This document shows positions 30,151 to 33,620 of a stretch of DNA of 33,620 bases, piece by piece; within the stretch, counting starts at the first letter, position 1; every line of letters starts with the position of its first letter. The notes under the pieces were generated by a model. That model had not been told where the DNA came from. It saw nothing but the letters and a program-made list of their open reading frames with translations, and did not search any database. The DNA comes from a virus. Made by a program: the position numbers and the translations under genes. The stretch spans positions 1 to 33,620 of the IMG/VR virus record IMGVR_UViG_3300020152_000257; one strand, written 5' to 3'.

Positions 30151-30789
30151 TTATTTTGCTTTGCTTAAAGGAATAACATTATCACCTTCGAACATGCTGA
30201 TCTGCGTCTTGCTCATATCCCTCCAGCCCTTGAAGTCATCAGCCAATATGTCTGCAATGTTGGCCATCTTGGTACCCCAGTCAGCTCCCAGGGTGGCTAT
30301 CATGTTTTCCCAGTCTTCAATATCATACCTTTGGAGCTTCCCATCTTCATCAATGCGCCTGAGCTGATGATATATAAGAGCAGTAATCTTCGCATTGTCC
30401 ATGGGCTCAACATAATAGGTCCTGGTAGTAAGCACATACTCATATCCGAACATGGCCTCCAGCTGCTTGTTTGCCTTGCTGATCCTGGCCCTCCATTTGT
30501 TGTTTCTGTGAGTACTATCCTTTTCTTTGAACTCAGTATCCTCCAGGAAGAGGATCCTGTTCGGATTAATATGCCGCAGCTCCGGGAACTTGTCCACGAG
30601 CTGCTCAGCAATCTGTCCATAAATATCTCCCTTGATCCAGAACTTTTCTCCGAAGCGGCCGTTGCCGATATTCCTGTAGTGCTTCAGGTATCCTTCATCA
30701 TCGACGACAGTAATATTGTAGCCGCCATCAAAATCTATCAGCTGCAGCTGCTTGTCACCTTCATATACTATGATCTTTTTCTTAGCCAT
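30151..30789 (-). CDS. Phage metallopeptidase-family protein, degenerate active site
   Basis: This 212-residue protein fits the putative phage metallopeptidase family: the NPNRILFLEDTEFKEKD strand, RARISKANKQLEAMFGYEYV, the LIYHQLRRI position, and the KLQRYDIEDWENMIATLGAD ending. Family members have an HExxH-type motif (HELxHI). Here it reads HQLRR: Glu to Gln and the second His to Arg. Metal ligation and catalysis should be lost. ATG at 30789 is supported by AAGGGTGATAAAA. It precedes the regulator gene. A structural or regulatory role is more likely than peptidase activity. Confidence 0.75.
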   Translation of the reverse strand: MAKKKIIVYEGDKQLQLIDFDGGYNITVVDDEGYLKHYRNIGNGRFGEKFWIKGDIYGQIAEQLVDKFPELRHINPNRILFLEDTEFKEKDSTHRNNKWRARISKANKQLEAMFGYEYVLTTRTYYVEPMDNAKITALIYHQLRRIDEDGKLQRYDIEDWENMIATLGADWGTKMANIADILADDFKGWRDMSKTQISMFEGDNVIPLSKAK

Positions 30790-30809
30790 TTTTATCACCC
30801 TTTCAAATT

Positions 30810-31361
30810 TTATATGTCTATACATGAGCTGCACAAATCATTATCTACCCAGTAGCAGCCTCCTGGGCATGCATGGAACCAGGTACATCCACAGACGCGG
30901 CATTTGCGCTCAATTGCAGCCAGAGCAACCTGGTATGTTACTGTTTCCGGTGGCCACTCGAGTATGATTCCGGCATTTGCCGCTGTAGCCGTCACATTTA
31001 CTCCCATTGCCTCCGGGCAGGTTTCAACTCTGTAGCCTCTATGCTCATACATGAATTTCTTTATTTCCTGGGATAATTGCTTTCTGGATCCAGACTGCCA
31101 ATATAGACAGCAGCGCACCTGTCGCTCGGACCATTCCGGATGCAATCTACGCATGTTATCGGTGTGAGCCTTGAAATCAAACTTGTTGAAGATGGCATAC
31201 ACCGGCTTGCTAAAGTCATATACTTCGTCATATGGAGCAGCTCCCGGAGGGCAGCCATCTTTATGGTTGTAATTGGGGCATCCCTTTGGGTGTCCCGGAT
31301 AAGGTTTTACACATAGGCTCCTGACAGAATAATCTATCACTGGAGCTACCTGAATTATCAT
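30810..31361 (-). CDS. DUF2284-like metal-binding phage protein with C-terminal Cys cluster
   Basis: This 183-residue protein is common in clostridial phages. The N-terminal domain (LCVKPYPGHPKGCPNYN, DGCPPGAAPY, RCCLYWQSGSRKQL, VETCPEAMGVNVTATAANAG) resembles DUF2284 metal-binding proteins, which have many Cys. The C-terminal segment is a zinc-ribbon-like cluster: CRVCGCTWFHACPGGCYWV, then LCSSC. ATG at 31361 follows AAGGA at eight bases. Two metal sites are likely. It lies among small middle genes. The biochemical function is unknown. Confidence 0.75.
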   Translation of the reverse strand: MIIQVAPVIDYSVRSLCVKPYPGHPKGCPNYNHKDGCPPGAAPYDEVYDFSKPVYAIFNKFDFKAHTDNMRRLHPEWSERQVRCCLYWQSGSRKQLSQEIKKFMYEHRGYRVETCPEAMGVNVTATAANAGIILEWPPETVTYQVALAAIERKCRVCGCTWFHACPGGCYWVDNDLCSSCIDI

Positions 31362-31372
31362 ACTGAACATCC

Positions 31373-31585
31373 TTAATAATGTGATCCTGGTCCCAGAATA
31401 TGACTAATCACTTGCTTATCTCCACCGAGATTAACGCATTTATTGGCTATAGAGCAGCATTCATCATTAAGTATATTCCAATATAAAGCTCCGCTCATTT
31501 TGTTCCTAACCTTCACATGTTCTTTAAGCTCATCCATTAATACATCTAGTGATTCAATCTTCAAAGCTTCTTCCTTCGATAACAT
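31373..31585 (-). CDS. 70-residue helical phage protein
   Basis: This small protein starts MLSKEEALKIESLDVLMDEL and has a mixed helical composition. A pair of adjacent Cys (NDECCSIANKCVN) is the only landmark. ATG at 31585 is supported by AAAGGAG eight bases upstream; an in-frame start at 31603 has no site. It lies 11 bases before the DUF2284-like gene and 14 bases after the next. No family recognised. Confidence 0.65.
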   Translation of the reverse strand: MLSKEEALKIESLDVLMDELKEHVKVRNKMSGALYWNILNDECCSIANKCVNLGGDKQVISHILGPGSHY

Positions 31586-31599
31586 AAACCTCTCTCCTT

Positions 31600-32031
31600 T
31601 CACTCTCCGCTGCCCAGCTGCTTCAGGACATATGCTTCATACAGTGTCTTTCCCTCACTGTTGAGCTGATATTGAAAAAATACCTGCTGAAATGTGACCA
31701 TCTTGCTCTCCAAGATAGCCATCTGAGCCTCTACCCAGTCCTTCACTATTCTCCAAGCAACCCTCTCAGCTTGGGCATAATCACAATTAACCTTTATCTT
31801 GCCGGCTTTTTTCTGCTGCTTTAATGTCTCATATACAGCATCAACATCAGCCGGCAATCGCATACCGATCTCACCTCCAGGAGTATTAATCGTAAAGCTC
31901 AGGTTATTGATATGGCCATCTGATGCATACTCTGACATCAGTTTCCGGGCACCATGCTCCACAAGCATTTTCTGGATTTCACCCAATGTCTTATGTACAT
32001 CAATGGATGTCGTATAATTTAGTAGTGGCAA
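31600..32031 (-). CDS. Conserved Firmicutes phage protein of unknown function
   Basis: This 143-residue protein belongs to a frequently seen but uncharacterised family of Firmicutes phages. The signature runs PLLNYTTSIDVHKTLGEIQ, an alpha/beta core with FTINTPGGEIGMRLPADVDA, then ERVAWRIVKDWVEAQMAILE. The TTG at 32031 gives the usual family N-terminus and has GGAGG eight bases upstream; GTG codons at 32040 and 32037 lie too close to it. Such genes sit in the replication or recombination neighbourhood of clostridial phages. The function is not known. Confidence 0.8.
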   Translation of the reverse strand: MPLLNYTTSIDVHKTLGEIQKMLVEHGARKLMSEYASDGHINNLSFTINTPGGEIGMRLPADVDAVYETLKQQKKAGKIKVNCDYAQAERVAWRIVKDWVEAQMAILESKMVTFQQVFFQYQLNSEGKTLYEAYVLKQLGSGE

Positions 32032-32064
32032 AAGCACCACCTCCCCTTAATGCAATGATCATAT

Positions 32065-32247
32065 CTAATGCCATAATTTCTGTGTGGCAAGTACATCTTT
32101 CATGGCTTCTACTGCAGTCTCAAAATGCTTCTTTTGATTGATCAGTTCAGCCTTTAAGTCTTCGCTGCAGTCTTCTATTATTTCATCACTTTCCCTAATA
32201 GCATCTTCAAAATATTCAATTGCAGATCTTAATTTTGATTCATCCAT
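32065..32247 (-). CDS. 60-residue acidic helical protein
   Basis: This short protein is Glu/Asp-rich and helical (SAIEYFEDAIRESDEIIEDC, EDLKAELINQKKHFETAVEA). ATG at 32247 is chosen for AAAGGAGG eight bases upstream; a longer start at 32268 has no site. One Cys, no membrane segment. It precedes the conserved phage protein by 33 bases. No family recognised. It looks like many small phage genes whose products form coiled coils or bind host proteins. Confidence 0.65.
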   Translation of the reverse strand: MDESKLRSAIEYFEDAIRESDEIIEDCSEDLKAELINQKKHFETAVEAMKDVLATQKLWH

Positions 32248-32298
32248 GACCTTGACCTCCTTTCGCAATGATTATGGAATGTGCAACAGCGTTATGCC

Positions 32299-32523
32299 TT
32301 ATGGACTATAATTATATTTATACAATGGTGATATTGTTTCGGCAGCATCTCTCATACCCTTTTCAGTAACCCGAACATAGTCATTGTCATATTCTTCTAC
32401 CCAACCATTCTTAATACAGGTTTTTAAAAGAGTCTTGTTACACTGATGTTTATAAACTTTACCGATTATTGAATTTTGTTGTCTGAACATATATAGTAAT
32501 AACTCCCAATGTTTATAAGTCAC
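32299..32523 (-). CDS. Small winged-helix-like phage protein
   Basis: This 74-residue protein (MTYKHWELLLYMFRQQ, then TLLKTCIKNGWVEEYDNDYV and RVTEKGMRDA) has a layout like a short winged helix: two helices, a recognition-like helix, then a beta wing ending 'VRVTEKG'. GTG at 32523 is supported by AAAGGA. It overlaps the Cys-rich gene by four bases. It may be a DNA-binding regulator but could equally be a structural small protein. Confidence 0.6.
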   Translation of the reverse strand: MTYKHWELLLYMFRQQNSIIGKVYKHQCNKTLLKTCIKNGWVEEYDNDYVRVTEKGMRDAAETISPLYKYNYSP

Positions 32524-32801
32524 TTTATCACTTCCTTTGTTGAGCATTCTATTAAGCTTGTGTAGCTATCCTCTTCAAACTGGCTTGCACAAATAGGTGT
32601 ATCAAAAGGACAGCAGCCGCAGCCGCCCTCTACAGTATCACAGTCGAATTCATCCTCGAGGCAGCCAAATTCTTCTTCATAGTCATATTCATCATCGCAA
32701 TGGATGCAAGCCTCAACATCCTCCGGAAAATCCAAACATAAATCGTCTATATCTCCATTGCAGTGGCATGTTGCTCCACATACCGGGCATGTATGTGCCA
32801 T
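32520..32801 (-). CDS. Cys-rich acidic protein
   Basis: This 93-residue protein has about a dozen Cys. CPVCGATCHC at the N-terminus is a zinc-ribbon start, and GGCGCCPFDTPIC is a second cluster, while the middle is highly acidic (EDVEACIHCDDEYDYEEEFG). ATG at 32801 follows AAGGAGGG; a TTG just before is also possible. It overlaps the next upstream gene by one base and the wHTH-like gene by four, so the set is co-transcribed. Function unknown; metal binding is likely. Confidence 0.7.
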   Translation of the reverse strand: MAHTCPVCGATCHCNGDIDDLCLDFPEDVEACIHCDDEYDYEEEFGCLEDEFDCDTVEGGCGCCPFDTPICASQFEEDSYTSLIECSTKEVIK

Positions 32802-33103
32802 CAATAACCCTCCTTTGTATTAAACAGTGACTGCCTTTTTCTCTTAGGACACCATACAGGGCTTGTCTTTATTCTTGGTATGCCACAGATACTTTTATAA
32901 ACAGTTCGCCCAGGTTCACTGCAGTACTCCTCTACTTTTGTGCAGTACCACCTTTGCCCTTTGCCAAACTTAATGCGTGCATCCAGCTTATGATCGCAAA
33001 TTTCACATATTGGTAGTCGCTGTCTCCATTTATGATGAAGCTTAACTGCAATCGGCCAAAGAATTATAAGGGATACTATAAGTATTACAAGCTTTAAAGA
33101 CAT
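32801..33103 (-). CDS. Membrane-anchored Cys-rich protein
   Basis: This 100-residue protein starts with a membrane helix (residues 3-20, LKLVILIVSLIILWPIAV), then a cytoplasmic zinc-like module: ICEICDHKLDARIKFGKGQR, WYCTKVEEYC, a further SICGIPRIK and WCPKRKR. Ribosome binding site AAGGAGGG precedes it. It may place a metal-binding module at the inner membrane. Not a known family. Confidence 0.7.
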   Translation of the reverse strand: MSLKLVILIVSLIILWPIAVKLHHKWRQRLPICEICDHKLDARIKFGKGQRWYCTKVEEYCSEPGRTVYKSICGIPRIKTSPVWCPKRKRQSLFNTKEGY

Positions 33104-33137
33104 ATTCTTTTACCCTCCTTATATTCATCAAGCGCAC

Positions 33138-33620
33138 CTAAAACTCAAACTCTATCGGCTCCCAGAAGCCATATTCCATCAGATCATCAGTGCCTTCAAC
33201 CCATCCCGGTACTGGAAGGAATTCCTCTGCCTTTATAAACATATATTCATCCGGATGATCCTTCAGCTTGTAATATAGAAAACCATCCTCCTTGGAGAAC
33301 TCAGTGACATACATGTGATTCGACCAACCATTTTGAGTGTATTGGAATATAGTATATTGGCCCTTGTAGACTTCCGGAACCTCCTTTGCTGCATGCTCTG
33401 CTGTTATCTGTTGGCTTAAAGCATTCAGATGATCCTCGAGCTTGCTAATATGGATGTTTCTGCTCATCATTGATGCTATCAGTAATATTATTATGATGCT
33501 GAGACTTATGATCCTTATATCAATATTGAAGCCAGGCTTTTGTTCCGGGCATTCAGCCCAATTTCCAAGGCATACGCCATCTCTATTTGACTGACAGTCT
33601 ATCTTTTTACATTTATTCAT
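33138..33620 (-). CDS. Membrane protein with N-terminal Cys cluster
   Basis: This 160-residue protein begins MNKCKKIDCQSNRDGVCLGN followed by WAECPEQKPG, a small Cys cluster, then one membrane helix (about residues 36-52, IISLSIIIILLIASMMS), a coiled-coil-like stretch, and a C-terminal extracytoplasmic or cytoplasmic domain (YTIFQYTQNGWSNHMYV, FLPVPGWVEGTDDL). The start codon is the last base triplet of the window, so its ribosome binding site and any longer N-terminus are outside. Family not recognised. Confidence 0.65.
   Translation of the reverse strand: MNKCKKIDCQSNRDGVCLGNWAECPEQKPGFNIDIRIISLSIIIILLIASMMSRNIHISKLEDHLNALSQQITAEHAAKEVPEVYKGQYTIFQYTQNGWSNHMYVTEFSKEDGFLYYKLKDHPDEYMFIKAEEFLPVPGWVEGTDDLMEYGFWEPIEFEF

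Noticed and set aside
30300-30620. A 106-codon minus-strand frame
   Set aside because: It is a shifted frame within the metallopeptidase-family gene and has no ribosome binding site.
1-33620. tRNA, rRNA, transposon, CRISPR or integrase
   Set aside because: No cloverleaf, transposase, integrase, insertion-sequence terminal repeats or recombinase motifs were seen anywhere in the window.

Overview
The window is the late half of a temperate tailed phage or prophage from a low-GC Gram-positive bacterium, most likely a member of the Clostridia. Almost every gene lies on the minus strand, so transcription runs from high to low coordinates. Ribosome binding sites are near-perfect AGGAGGTGAT, GTG and TTG starts are common, and the proteins resemble those of clostridial prophages. 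No integrase, repressor, excisionase or replication gene is visible, so the lysogeny and early regions must lie outside, probably beyond the right end.

In transcription order, 33620-29537 holds small early or middle genes: membrane and Cys-rich proteins, a conserved phage protein, a DUF2284-like metal-binding protein, a degenerate phage metallopeptidase and an ArpU/RinA-type late regulator. A phage Dam methylase follows (29532-28711). Next is an AT-rich accessory stretch (28650-25300) with self-contained units: a Cys-rich mini-protein, a membrane protein with a possible C-terminal winged helix, a 54-residue acidic protein, a beta-helix/K+ channel fusion and, on the opposite strand, a 26-residue hydrophobic peptide gene with its own promoter and terminator.

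From 25249 to 16888 the head genes follow the lambda order: small membrane protein, possible cos, Nu1, A, W, B, C with nested Nu3, D, E, an FI-position gene, FII. Z and a tail-terminator candidate link these to a P2/Mu-like contractile tail (15746-5952): sheath, tube, E with a -1 frameshift to E', tape measure, X, D, a short V, U, W, J, I and tail fibre. A seven-bladed beta-propeller protein, small fibre-associated proteins, two putative holin-like membrane proteins and an M15 endolysin close the late operon, followed by two strong terminators. The virion should be a myovirus with a lambda-type head.

Beyond the terminators (2738-1) is a second AT-rich accessory block: a ParB-fold protein with an unusual C-terminal half followed by a second Dam methylase, with their own promoter, an operator-like palindrome and a terminator, then a small WYL-like gene. 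The two accessory blocks, at 0.2-2.7 kb and 25.3-28.3 kb, are where new biology (anti-phage defence, superinfection exclusion, type I toxin) is most likely.
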